The position numbers and the translations under genes are program-made. From assembly GCA_964527925.1 (NCBI GenBank), contig CAZGQO010000001.1:186001-250000 (forward strand): 64,000 nt of DNA. The letters run 5' to 3'. Every line of letters begins with the position of its first letter. The first letter of the stretch is position 1. The notes beneath the pieces were generated by a model. That model did not search any database. It saw only the letters and a program-made list of their open reading frames with translations, and was not told the DNA's origin. Of this stretch, positions 27,901 to 35,654 are shown one piece after another. This stretch comes from Ch128b sp964527925. Its GTDB lineage: Bacteria > Bacteroidota > Ignavibacteria > Ch128b.

Positions 27901-28127
27901 TTTAACAATTGTTTTTCAGTAGTCCATTGAGTTTTTACTTCCCAGTAATTGACTCCGAAGCATTTTACAAAATAGATTCCTTTGATTTTATAAAAACTAC
28001 CCACTCGAGAAAAAATGTCTAGGAATAACTCAGGAGAAAATTCTCCTGTAAATTTTTCACTTAAAACATTCAGAAATTCTAATTGATTAATTATTCTTTC
28101 TTTATCAAAGCTGTAGTTTTCTGTCAT
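24945..28127 (-). CDS. Hybrid sensor histidine kinase with three receiver domains and Hpt
   Basis: A 1060-residue cytoplasmic phosphorelay protein with no membrane segment. Order: GAF-like region (about 1-170), PAS (about 185-300), HisKA with phosphorylated His323 in NMSHELRTPLN, HATPase (about 405-535, with DTGIGIPKDKLD and GGTGLGL), REC1 (about 570-685, Asp618), REC2 (about 690-805, LDLMMPKMDG), REC3 (about 835-955, MDVQMPVMDG), and a C-terminal Hpt (about 965-1060) with the HNIKG motif. All phosphorelay residues are visible. Ligand and output are unknown, and no separate response regulator is adjacent. It lies 61 nt after ftsX and could be read from the same operon. Confidence 0.92.
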   Translation of the reverse strand: MTENYSFDKERIINQLEFLNVLSEKFTGEFSPELFLDIFSRVGSFYKIKGIYFVKCFGVNYWEVKTQWTTEKQLLKPHISGNWENLINLYSYLSTGNEVTDDVAEYSSELTKWKSYFNAANILLIPYLVDKKLQSIFVLKDVEKKFFHKDEILVLKQFFSSLMKIAELHEKIDFLRNTNLELRREFESFNLIYNLIPALIVQKSEKLRYENVNENFLKFVEKKRFEVIGSSDFEIFSEVTAQELAKLDLETIEKGIPSTTIQELKFNNKNYYFIFHRVVFTDSQTNLKHLLSVAVDITEIFEAKIQSEIASKTKSEFLANMSHELRTPLNSIIGFTELLLQDKLTSEQREILSNIRQSSYSLLELINDILDLNKIEAGKIELNPVPINLYDILNEVKNLFKERFESKNLKLETEIHKNVPESIIVDPLRLKQILINLIGNAYKFTEKGRVKISVTNLYSTKEVGEEVQLKFSVEDTGIGIPKDKLDLIFEAFTQAEKDTSQKFGGTGLGLTISKRFVELMGGKIFVESEVGKGSTFSFIVPVVVSEPVEKLDVEKKEEITGLKEKTSLLVLIIEDDLETAKMFEKYLLSKDFRLLISQTARDGLLNAKKYHPDLILLDILLPDKSGWELLRELKTDVVTKSIPVIICSIQKDIDRAFSLGAIDILEKPVNVNKLQQIIQNLKISFDKTDKIVVVDDDVNILKRIDQILTSHNYNCECFNDPEIALAKLQDKKPPALIILDLMMPKMDGFQFLTEIRKNQKFSSVPVVILTSKKLLQEEIEFLKERTTEVFTKETFQEQTFLNTLDSILEKIKKAKISVEVPKVEIEISLEKPTLPPLNVLLVEDNLMNQKFMSHILKRLGFSFDIAIDGRDAIEKVQKNKYDLILMDVQMPVMDGLEATRYIRNELKMKDIPIIALTAHAMKGDREKCIEAGCTGYITKPIDQQKLVSEIMNAIKTTEPKYEEISPYFQGFSREEIIQFRTDYIESMRKEVEELDKKLSPKEFEAFKFFGHNIKGNGVAYGFPEISKFGARIEEAAINQDYPELVTVFNEFKSYLATVKI

Positions 28128-28188
28128 TTTTATGAATTAACAAAATGAATTTATCTTAAAACATATTAATAAAAATGAAAGCAAAATT

Positions 28189-29070
28189 CTATTTGGGAAA
28201 AGCACTTTGTTTTAGAAACTTTTTAATTGTGAAGAAACTACCGAAGAAACCGAGAACGCACCCTAACCAAACAACCCCAAATAAAATTAATAGAAGCGTC
28301 TTTTTAGTAATCAATAATTTAATTATTAAAATTTTACCAAGAAGGAAATGCAAGCCATAAATAAATAAAGCAACAAAGAGTCCTCCTAAAAACCCCACAA
28401 GAATTCCCTCAAACAAAAATGGCAGTTCAATGAATAAATGCGTAGCCCCCACCAATCTCATTGTGTTGATCACATCTATTTTATTCTGCATGGCGAGTCG
28501 AATGGTGTTTGAGATTAATAAAATTGTTGAGGTAGAAATTATCACAAAAATCACAATCAGAATCTTTTGAAATGTTGAAGTCTTTAAGATGATTTCATCC
28601 AGAAATTCTTGATTGAATATTACATCTGAGATGAGGTTAGTCTTTAATAAATATTCTTTTAATGAATTAACATAAGCATTGTTCAAATAATCTGGATTAA
28701 TTTCAATAGTGATTGAAGCAGGAAGTGGATTGTAGCTTAAAATTTCTTGAAACTCAACACCAGTTTCTTTTAAAAATTTTCTCTTTGCTTCTTCTTTAGA
28801 AATATATGTAATCTTTGAAATGCCTTCAAACTTGTTAAGATTTTTTAATAAACTATCAACTTGTGTTGCTGTTACAAAATTATAAAAAAATGCTTCAACC
28901 TGAACCCTGTTCCTAATATCTTTAACAAGTAATTGGGCATTTATAAAAAGATAGGAAAAAATACCCACTAAACTTAAAGCAATAAAAATAGTGAAAACTG
29001 TCAGGAAGAAGGAGAGTTTATATCTCCTATATCCTGACAGACTTTCCTTAATTAAAAATAGAAGCCTCAT
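28189..29070 (-). CDS. ftsX: Cell-division ABC transporter permease FtsX
   Basis: A 293-residue membrane protein with four predicted transmembrane segments, the first at about residues 20-45 followed by a large extracytoplasmic domain (about 46-165) and three further spans. The cytoplasmic loop IRLAMQNKIDVINTMRLVGATHLFIELPFLFEG is the FtsX signature. With FtsE it activates peptidoglycan hydrolases at the septum. ftsE is not next to it. Its ATG overlaps the stop of the phosphohexomutase gene (TAATG). Confidence 0.9.
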   Translation of the reverse strand: MRLLFLIKESLSGYRRYKLSFFLTVFTIFIALSLVGIFSYLFINAQLLVKDIRNRVQVEAFFYNFVTATQVDSLLKNLNKFEGISKITYISKEEAKRKFLKETGVEFQEILSYNPLPASITIEINPDYLNNAYVNSLKEYLLKTNLISDVIFNQEFLDEIILKTSTFQKILIVIFVIISTSTILLISNTIRLAMQNKIDVINTMRLVGATHLFIELPFLFEGILVGFLGGLFVALFIYGLHFLLGKILIIKLLITKKTLLLILFGVVWLGCVLGFFGSFFTIKKFLKQSAFPK

Positions 29071-30482
29071 TAAATTAAAGCTTTTGCTTCTTCGAGAATT
29101 TTTTCAGCTTTTTCGTGAGATTTTGATTCAGCATAGAGTCTGACAATTGGTTCAGTTCCACTTAATCTGATTAGCAACCAATCACCCTCAGTATTGATCA
29201 TCTTCAAACCATCTCTAACATCGGTCTTGATAACTTTCTTGCCAAGAATTTTTTTCAAAGGTTGGCCTTTCAAGACTTTTTGGAGTTTTGAATAAATCTT
29301 TTCATCCAATTGAATTTTTTCTTTCAGGTTAACTCTCATTCCATATTCATGATAAATTTCGTCAAGATGTTCTTTCAAACTCATACCAGTCTTTGCAACT
29401 ACTTCTATTGCCAGGAGACAGGCAGCAATTCCATCTTTTTCAAAAATGTGCCCAAAGAAAGTCAATCCACCACTTTCTTCACCTCCTAATAAAACTTCTT
29501 CTCTTGTCATTATCTCACCAATGTACTTAAATCCAACTGGAGTTTCATGAACTCTAATTTTGTTTTTAAATGCGACAATATCGAGAAGATGAGAAGTTGC
29601 AAGTGAACGAACTACACTTCCTGACCAGTTAGGTCTTGTTTCAAGAATATATTTCAATAGAACAGGCAAGAAATAATTGGCATCAAAGTAAGAACCATCT
29701 TTATCAATTAAACCAAATCGATCAGCATCACCATCGGTTGCAATTCCAAAGAAATGTTTTTCGTTAGCAACTATTTGTTGAAGCTCTGTCAGATTTTCTG
29801 GAGTTGGTTCAGGTACGAGTCCACCAAAATTTGGATCAGCATAATGATGCAATGTTCTAACATCACAACCACATTCAATCAAAAAAGTATCAAGATAATC
29901 ACGGCCAGTTCCGTACATTGCATCGTAGGCATATTTTAGTTTTGCTTTTGAAATCGCTCTGATATCAATTAAATCACCAAGGTAATTCAGATAGTTTCTT
30001 CGTGGATTGATTACTTCAATTTTTTTCTTTTCAACAAGCGTCTCATAACTCTGAAGTTTGGCGACTTTTACTTTTTTTGCCTTTAATCTTGATTCAATCC
30101 ATTGTATATCTTTGGTGAAAGCAGAACCACCATGAGAACCAAAAAATTTTAATCCCTGATATTTAGGTGGATTATGACTTGCTGTGAAACTAATACCACC
30201 ATTTAATTTTCTTCTCAATATCTCGAAGGCAATAACAGGAGTGGGTGTATCCCGTTCAGTGATATAGACTTTTATTCCGTTTGAAGCCACTACTTGAGCA
30301 GCTATTTTCTTGAACTCATCTCCAAGAAATCTGGTATCATTGGAGATAAGAATTCCAGCATGTGTCTCTTTGTTTTTCTTTAAGAGATCACAAATAGCTT
30401 GAGTTACAAGAATTACATTATCAAAAGTAAATTGATCGGCGATGATTGCCCGCCAACCTGAAGTTCCAAATTTTATTTGCAT
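29070..30482 (-). CDS. Phosphoglucomutase/phosphomannomutase family enzyme
   Basis: A 470-residue alpha-D-phosphohexomutase. Visible are the phosphoserine loop TASHNPPKYQG (about residues 97-107), the metal loop DGDADRFG (about 245-252), the sugar-binding GEESGG (about 335-340) and the phosphate-binding RLSGTEP near the end. It interconverts the 1- and 6-phosphates of glucose, mannose or glucosamine. The exact sugar cannot be read; the loop sequence fits the PGM/PMM group and not obviously GlmM. It sits in a run with ftsX and the lipoproteins. Confidence 0.9.
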   Translation of the reverse strand: MQIKFGTSGWRAIIADQFTFDNVILVTQAICDLLKKNKETHAGILISNDTRFLGDEFKKIAAQVVASNGIKVYITERDTPTPVIAFEILRRKLNGGISFTASHNPPKYQGLKFFGSHGGSAFTKDIQWIESRLKAKKVKVAKLQSYETLVEKKKIEVINPRRNYLNYLGDLIDIRAISKAKLKYAYDAMYGTGRDYLDTFLIECGCDVRTLHHYADPNFGGLVPEPTPENLTELQQIVANEKHFFGIATDGDADRFGLIDKDGSYFDANYFLPVLLKYILETRPNWSGSVVRSLATSHLLDIVAFKNKIRVHETPVGFKYIGEIMTREEVLLGGEESGGLTFFGHIFEKDGIAACLLAIEVVAKTGMSLKEHLDEIYHEYGMRVNLKEKIQLDEKIYSKLQKVLKGQPLKKILGKKVIKTDVRDGLKMINTEGDWLLIRLSGTEPIVRLYAESKSHEKAEKILEEAKALI

Positions 30483-30494
30483 AATTTTACCTCA

Positions 30495-31001
30495 TTAAAA
30501 ATTTGACTCATCCCGCCACCGTGTAATTAACCACTTATTGGTGGCTAAATTTTTTTCCAGTGTTAGATTAACTCTTCCATCCACCCGAATTATATCAGTT
30601 GGATTAAAAGTGAATGTTAAATTGAAACCACGAATCACAATTGCTTGCATCGAATCAATTGAACTCGAAACAATATTATTCCATATCAGATCCACTTTTT
30701 GAACACTATTGAAAAGTAAAGAAGTAATTCTCACATCTTCATCTCTACCCCACGAAACATCGTATCCATTTTCATAATCACGATAAATAAAGACAAAATT
30801 ATCAGCTAAAAGCCCACCATAAATTGTAGTATCCTTGAAAGTATAAGCATAATGAAAGTTTTTGAAGACACCTTCTATATCAGTTTGATCGGAAATCAAT
30901 CCCGATGAAAACTCCTTATTCTCATCCCATGCTGGAGCAAATGGATTTAAACAACCAGCTAAGAAACTTGATAAAAGGATTAATAGGAAATTCTTTTTAA
31001 T
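30495..31001 (-). CDS. Small lipoprotein, NTF2/SnoaL-like, probable ATT start
   Basis: 168 residues if it starts at ATT 31001-30999. The upstream in-frame stop is met almost at once, and the first ATG/GTG/TTG in frame is a TTG at 30899. Starting there would remove a perfect lipoprotein signal (KKNFLLILLSSFLAGC, lipobox LAGC, Cys17). The ATT overlaps the TAA stop of the preceding gene (TATTAA) and lies 8 nt after AAAGGGAG, so coupled re-initiation is likely. The mature part is a single alpha-plus-beta domain ending WLITRWRDES, like the end of its neighbour at 30997. Function unknown; it is probably a periplasmic NTF2-like fold. Confidence 0.65.
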   Translation of the reverse strand: MKKNFLLILLSSFLAGCLNPFAPAWDENKEFSSGLISDQTDIEGVFKNFHYAYTFKDTTIYGGLLADNFVFIYRDYENGYDVSWGRDEDVRITSLLFNSVQKVDLIWNNIVSSSIDSMQAIVIRGFNLTFTFNPTDIIRVDGRVNLTLEKNLATNKWLITRWRDESNF

Positions 31002-31578
31002 AGCTGAATCTCCCTTTCAAATCACTCCAGGTTAAATTTTGAGTTCTTCTTGAATCTTTCCAAGTCACAATTGACCATTCACCTTTTAGGTTTCTAAAAA
31101 GCGTAAATTGTAGATGACCTTCAAATTCTTTTGGAAATCCTTCAATTGTATGATCAACTATCAATAAATAGTCCGAAGTATAAACCATACTATCAGCTTG
31201 AATTGTCCCTCTTGTATCATTGAAAAGAGAGAGAGTGATTGAACTTCCGTCTCTTAATTTTGATCTAAGATTTTCAAGATAGTTTCGTTCGCTTAATAAA
31301 TTCCAATTCAGAAATATATTTAAATAGATTGCAAAACTTTCTGTTGCTGGAATGAATGTGAACTTGTTACCAGTCAAAGTTGAATCAACAAAACAACGGA
31401 GATAATTGTCCGTCGATTTTTCGCTCAATGCACTCTTTAAGTTTTCAAGAAGCAAATCAACTGTGGTTGCTGGTATCCAGGTATCTCTTGATTGAACTGG
31501 ATTTTCTGGCTCACGTGTAGTGAATAAACCACAGCCTAAAAACATTAGAGAAAGAAATAATTGAATTAATAATCTCAT
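30997..31578 (-). CDS. Small lipoprotein, NTF2/SnoaL-like
   Basis: 193 residues with a lipoprotein signal (LIQLFLSLMFLGC, lipobox FLGC, cysteine about residue 17). The mature domain contains a stretch DNYLRCF followed later by EWSIVTWKDSR, an ending shared in form with the next gene (KWLITRWRDES), so the two are likely diverged paralogs of an NTF2-like fold. Function unknown. It overlaps the methyltransferase gene by 4 nt at its start and the next lipoprotein by about 5 nt at its end. Confidence 0.75.
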   Translation of the reverse strand: MRLLIQLFLSLMFLGCGLFTTREPENPVQSRDTWIPATTVDLLLENLKSALSEKSTDNYLRCFVDSTLTGNKFTFIPATESFAIYLNIFLNWNLLSERNYLENLRSKLRDGSSITLSLFNDTRGTIQADSMVYTSDYLLIVDHTIEGFPKEFEGHLQFTLFRNLKGEWSIVTWKDSRRTQNLTWSDLKGRFSY

Positions 31579-32315
31579 TTCTTCTGAGAAATTATAATTA
31601 AACGTGGTGAGTTTGAATTAAATTCATTTCCTGAATAATCACCAAATAGGCTTAGAATTTTAAAACCATTCTCGGTAAAAAGCTTCATGAAATAGTTTAT
31701 ATCATAAAGTCCAACAGATTCTACAAATGTTTCTCTTAAGTTGTTGTCTTCAATGGTAATTGTTTTAATTACTCTGTCATTTTCAATTTTTCTTGATATG
31801 AAAACTCTTCGATGTTCCAAATAGAATTCTTCAAACGGGACTAAATTCTTCTCCAGATTAATAACATTTAAGTAATCTAAAACTAACCATCCTTCATTTT
31901 TAATAGAATTGGTAAAATTTTTAAAAGTTAATTCGTTTTCCTCATTACTAAAGTAACCAAAACTTGTAAAGAAATTTATTCCAAGATCAAATTTTTCCGG
32001 TTGATTAAATTTCCTGATATCGCATTTAATATAATTAACTTTCAAACCTTCAGATTCTGCAATCATCTTTGCTTTGTTTATAAATATTTCGCTAAAATCG
32101 ACTCCTGTTACTTCAAAACCATGCTTTGCAAGAAAATTACACAATCTTCCGTATCCACAACAAAAATCAACAATAGACCAATCCTTTTTTACGGGAATAT
32201 TATTTAGAATTAAATCAACAAATTCTTTGGCTTCCGCTTCATTACGATTTTTATAAATCAGAAGATAATAATTTGAATTAAACCAGTGCTTGTACCAATC
32301 TTTCATATTCTTCAT
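31575..32315 (-). CDS. SAM-dependent class I methyltransferase
   Basis: A 246-residue protein with SAM-binding motif I VDFCCGYGRLCNFLAKHG (about residues 45-62), the acidic ribose-binding GVDFSE after it, and motif III-like region LGINFFTSFGYFSNEEN. This is the general methyltransferase_25/11 type. Substrate unknown. It overlaps recR by 4 nt upstream and the lipoprotein gene by 4 nt downstream, so all five genes from ybaB to the second lipoprotein look like one transcript. Confidence 0.85.
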   Translation of the reverse strand: MKNMKDWYKHWFNSNYYLLIYKNRNEAEAKEFVDLILNNIPVKKDWSIVDFCCGYGRLCNFLAKHGFEVTGVDFSEIFINKAKMIAESEGLKVNYIKCDIRKFNQPEKFDLGINFFTSFGYFSNEENELTFKNFTNSIKNEGWLVLDYLNVINLEKNLVPFEEFYLEHRRVFISRKIENDRVIKTITIEDNNLRETFVESVGLYDINYFMKLFTENGFKILSLFGDYSGNEFNSNSPRLIIISQKK

Positions 32316-32911
32316 TTAATTTGAATTCTCCCTTCAAGTGCTCTGATCACAGTTGCTTCATCAACAAATTCTAAATCAGATCCAATAGGAATTCCTCTTG
32401 CAATTCTGGTGATTTTTAAATTTCTATCTTTCAAAAAATTAGCAATATAAAGAGATGTTGCTTCACCTTCTGTACTTGGATTCAAAGCAAGAATTATTTC
32501 TGATGGATTAAGATTATCAATCCTTCGCACCAATTCTTTTATTTTTAATTCATTTGGACCGACGCCTTCGAGTGGTGAGAGCACACCTCCAAGAACATGA
32601 TAAAGTCCTTTGTACTCATTTGTTTTTTCAATTGCAATAACATCATTAATATCTTCAACAACGCAAATTAATTTTTTATCTCTATTCGGATCTGAGCAAA
32701 TTCTACAAACATCTTCGGTTGTTAAATTAAAACACTCCTGGCAGAACTTAAGATTCGTTTTCAAGCCCTCAAGTGCTTTGATTAACTGTTCGATTTCTTC
32801 TTTAGGTTGACGCAAAATAAAAAGAGACAACCTCAAAGCAGTTTTTCGACCAATACCTGGTAATTTGCTAAGTTCTGAAATCGCTATTTCTAAAGGTTCT
32901 GCAATTAACAT
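32312..32911 (-). CDS. recR: Recombination mediator RecR
   Basis: A 199-residue RecR. Helix-hairpin-helix LSKLPGIGRKTALRLSLF at about residues 13-30, a C4 zinc finger CQEC...CRIC (about 57-72), and a Toprim domain with VVEDINDVIAIEK, followed by the Walker-like C-terminal ARGIPIGSDLEFVDE. RecR works with RecO (encoded at 59969) to load RecA at gaps. It is paired with ybaB as in most bacteria, with start and stop overlapping by 1 nt. Confidence 0.97.
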   Translation of the reverse strand: MLIAEPLEIAISELSKLPGIGRKTALRLSLFILRQPKEEIEQLIKALEGLKTNLKFCQECFNLTTEDVCRICSDPNRDKKLICVVEDINDVIAIEKTNEYKGLYHVLGGVLSPLEGVGPNELKIKELVRRIDNLNPSEIILALNPSTEGEATSLYIANFLKDRNLKITRIARGIPIGSDLEFVDEATVIRALEGRIQIK

Positions 32912-33237
32912 TAAAACCCTGGAATATTTATTCCCGGTGGAATCATTCCTTTTGTTCGTTTTTGTACTTCTTCCTGATAGACCTGTTCAACTCCTTTTAT
33001 TGCTTTGTTCACTGCAGCAATAACCAGATCTTCAAGAATTTCTTTTTCGTTGGGATTAATAATTTCTGGATTAATATCAAGTGATAAAATTTCTTTATTT
33101 CCATTAATTGTCACTTTAACAGCACCCGCACCAGCATCATAATCGAATGTTTTCTCTGCAAATTCCTTTTGAAATTGCTCAAAATCAGCCTGTAATTTTT
33201 GAACCTGTTTAAGTAAGTCATTTAAATTGGGTTTCAT
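32911..33237 (-). CDS. YbaB/EbfC family nucleoid-associated protein
   Basis: 108 residues from the ATG at 33237. A TTG at 33261 gives eight extra residues, but the GAGGAG ribosome site lies just before the ATG, inside that extension. The protein has the family pattern: helical N-terminus with LLKQVQKLQADFEQFQ, the GAGAVKVTINGNKEILSLDINPEI core, then a helical C-terminus ending MIPPGINIPGF. It binds DNA as a dimer and is usually coupled to recR and dnaX; dnaX is not here. Confidence 0.93.
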   Translation of the reverse strand: MKPNLNDLLKQVQKLQADFEQFQKEFAEKTFDYDAGAGAVKVTINGNKEILSLDINPEIINPNEKEILEDLVIAAVNKAIKGVEQVYQEEVQKRTKGMIPPGINIPGF

Positions 33238-33552
33238 CTTCTCCTCAATTTTTATTGTCAAAACATAGAAAAAGCCGCTCGAATATAATCCAACTTTTCC
33301 TGAAAAACAAGTAAAATTGCGTTTTTTTGCTATTTTTGAAGGTTTTTCAGGAATGGTGACTGATATTTAAAGTTCGGAAAATTTCAATTAGTACTTGTTC
33401 ATTTTTCGTCTTAGAAATAGAATTCGAAAACTAAAATTCTGAAATTTCTCAAATTGAACTAAATTGACAAAGGAGTCCAATTTTGATAAGTTAAATCAAT
33501 GATTTTTTATTCAAATATTATTTAATAAATCTAAAACTAACCGAGAGGAAAT
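33238..33552. other. Divergent intergenic region with an 11-bp inverted repeat
   Basis: 315 bases between ybaB (minus) and the PurC-like gene (plus). It holds a perfect 11-bp inverted repeat, TCCTGAAAAAC at 33298-33308 and GTTTTTCAGGA at 33342-33352, with a 33-nt loop that contains TATTTTTG. TTGACA at about 33463-33468 with TAAGTT 17 nt later could be a sigma-70-like promoter for the plus-strand operon, though the -10 match is weak. The last bases give the plus-strand gene a GAGAGGAA ribosome site. No RNA gene was recognised. Confidence 0.4.
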
Positions 33553-34254
33553 ATGGGATCAAACTCTAGAAGATTAATCGAACAATTTAAAACAAAAACG
33601 GGCTATCAAATCATTAGTCATAATATTCCAGACCTTTTAATCGTAAAATTTACAGACGAAATTGAGACAGAAAAGAAAATTAGAAAAATAGATGGTGTGA
33701 AAGAAGTTAATTTGTTATGTACTGTTCACATCAATCAATTACTTCAGAGTTATTATATCCCAACAGTTTTTGTTGAACCAAATTTTGATCAATGTTCGGT
33801 AATCTTCAAAAATTTTATACCACTTCCACTTTATGTACGTGTATTAAATTATTCAGAAAAAACTCTTTCAAAAATTTTCAACTACCCGGTTTATGAAAAA
33901 CTGCCAGCACCAATTTTTGAAATTTATCATATAAAAGATACTAAATTTCCATTAAATGAATATCATTTATTGAGTTTTAAGCTATTAAGTCTGGATGATT
34001 CGAGACAAATTTTTAAACTATCATCAAAAATAAATGCGATTTTGAAATCTTATTTTGAAAGACGAGATTACGATTTAGTAGAACTGTTTCTCGAATTTGG
34101 AAAGTATAATAATCAAATTACTCTTGCTACTATTTTTCAGTTTAACTCATTTGTTTTAAAACCAATTTCAAATTCAACCGAACTAATATTCGATAATCAA
34201 CCACCCTCAAAATTGAAACAAGTTTTTTTGAACTTTCAAAAATTGATATATTAG
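33553..34254 (+). CDS. Degenerate SAICAR-synthetase (PurC)-fold protein, probably inactive
   Basis: 233 residues that can be aligned by eye with PurC along nearly the whole length: PDLLIVKFTDE with the PDLLVLEF-type strand, YIPTVF with GIPT, IPLPLYVRV with IPLEVVVR, LPAPIFEIYHIKD, FPLNEYHLLSFKLLS, and YDLVELFLEFGKY with the LVDFKLEFG segment. The family's functional signatures are gone: the N-terminal GKAK lysines read KTGY, the DxTSAxxG region and KG...NN are altered, VRNxxxGS reads VRVLNYSEK, and DExSPDxxR near the end reads ATIFQFNSF. A pseudoenzyme or binding protein is the inference. It precedes psd by 6 nt and purS/purQ by 1.4 kb. Whether an intact purC exists elsewhere is unknown. Confidence 0.7.
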   Translation: MGSNSRRLIEQFKTKTGYQIISHNIPDLLIVKFTDEIETEKKIRKIDGVKEVNLLCTVHINQLLQSYYIPTVFVEPNFDQCSVIFKNFIPLPLYVRVLNYSEKTLSKIFNYPVYEKLPAPIFEIYHIKDTKFPLNEYHLLSFKLLSLDDSRQIFKLSSKINAILKSYFERRDYDLVELFLEFGKYNNQITLATIFQFNSFVLKPISNSTELIFDNQPPSKLKQVFLNFQKLIY

Positions 34255-34260
34255 TACAAT

Positions 34261-34905
34261 ATGTTAACTAAATATGGATATTTCACAGTAGGACTAATTA
34301 TATTTATATCTTTAGTTTTGATTGCAATAGGACCCTTCCTATCAAACGCAATCCTTAAGTACGCTTTAGTTTTGATTGGCCTTTTTCTTATTGGATTTAC
34401 GCTTAATTTTTTTCGTGATCCAGAAAGGAAAACACCTCAAGGTGAGAATCTCATTATCTCCCCAGCTGACGGAAAAATTATTTCTATAAGAGAAACTTTT
34501 GATTCAGAATATTTGAACTCTGAATGTTTCAAAATTTCCATATTCATGTCTCCTTTGAATGTACATGTAAATCGTATCCCAATTGCTGGAGAGGTTGAAT
34601 ATCTCAAATATTACCCTGGGAAATATCTTGTAGCTTTCGAAGAAAAATCATCTGAAAATAATGAGAGAATGATTGTTGGCTTAAAATCAAAGTTTGGAAA
34701 AATTAAATTCACTCAAATCGCTGGATTTATTGCCAGACGAATTGTAAATGAATTAAAAGTGGGTCAAAAAGTCTCTCCAGGTGAAAGGTTTGGAATGATT
34801 AAATTCGGTAGTCGTGTAGAAGTATTTTTACCTAAAACGGCGAATTTGAAAATTAACCTCAATCAAAAAGTCTTTGCAGGCGAAACAATATTAGCTGAGT
34901 TTTAA
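34261..34905 (+). CDS. psd: Phosphatidylserine decarboxylase proenzyme
   Basis: A 214-residue short-form PSD with two N-terminal membrane spans (about residues 7-28 and 33-50). The self-cleavage site FGSRVEVF holds Ser184, which becomes the pyruvoyl group. SPADGKI (about 67-73) and MSPLNVHVNRIP (about 96-107) are conserved catalytic parts. It makes phosphatidylethanolamine from the product of PssA, encoded 3 nt downstream. Confidence 0.95.
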   Translation: MLTKYGYFTVGLIIFISLVLIAIGPFLSNAILKYALVLIGLFLIGFTLNFFRDPERKTPQGENLIISPADGKIISIRETFDSEYLNSECFKISIFMSPLNVHVNRIPIAGEVEYLKYYPGKYLVAFEEKSSENNERMIVGLKSKFGKIKFTQIAGFIARRIVNELKVGQKVSPGERFGMIKFGSRVEVFLPKTANLKINLNQKVFAGETILAEF

Positions 34906-34908
34906 AGA

Positions 34909-35643
34909 ATGAAATTTAAAGTCACAAAATCAATAATACCTAATCTATTTACAATCCTTAATATGTTTTGTGGTTTCCTTTCTGTCATAAATTCAGCAGA
35001 AGGAAATTTTTATTATGCTTCTATTTTGATTATCCTCGCCGCAATTTTTGATGCACTTGATGGTCTCGCCGCTCGAATTACTCATTCTGCCAGTGAATTT
35101 GGTGTTGAACTGGATTCACTCTCTGATTTAATTTCATTTGGAATTGCACCAGCATTTTTGATTTATAAAATAAAACTTTACGCTTTTAATGAAATTGGAA
35201 TAATGATTTCTGCATTTTATTTAATTACAGCTGCGTTAAGATTAGCAAGATTTAATGTTCAATTGATAGGATTTGATAAAACTCATTTTAATGGACTACC
35301 AAGCCCATTAGGCGCAATGACTATTGCTTCATATATTCTAACTTTTTATGACAATTCAATTCTACATTTTGTTGATAAAAGCGGATTTTATTTTGTGTTT
35401 GTAGCTGTTGCAATTGGAATTTTAATGATAAGTCATGTTCGTTACGAAGCATTCCCAAAATTGACAAAAGAAGGTTTAAAGAAAAACTGGCTATTAAATT
35501 TTTATTTAATTTTTGCTTTATTACTTGCGATTTTATCAAAAGGTAAAGCGATAGTTTTTTTACTCATAGTTTATATAGTATTTGGCTGTCTCAGGTCAAT
35601 GTATAAAACTACTTTAAAGCTCTTTAAAGCAAATTTTATTTAA
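34909..35643 (+). CDS. pssA: CDP-diacylglycerol-serine O-phosphatidyltransferase
   Basis: A 244-residue integral membrane protein of the CDP-alcohol phosphatidyltransferase family. The complete catalytic pattern DG-x2-AR-x8-G-x3-D-x3-D is present from the DALDGLAAR segment to LDSLSD (about residues 47-70), and several hydrophobic spans surround it. With psd it forms the phosphatidylethanolamine pathway. It ends 11 nt before purS. Confidence 0.95.
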   Translation: MKFKVTKSIIPNLFTILNMFCGFLSVINSAEGNFYYASILIILAAIFDALDGLAARITHSASEFGVELDSLSDLISFGIAPAFLIYKIKLYAFNEIGIMISAFYLITAALRLARFNVQLIGFDKTHFNGLPSPLGAMTIASYILTFYDNSILHFVDKSGFYFVFVAVAIGILMISHVRYEAFPKLTKEGLKKNWLLNFYLIFALLLAILSKGKAIVFLLIVYIVFGCLRSMYKTTLKLFKANFI

Positions 35644-35654
35644 ACAAAAACTTA

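Noticed and set aside
30495..30899. Lipoprotein starting at the TTG 30899
   Set aside because: It would remove a perfect lipobox signal read upstream in the same frame; the ATT start fits better.
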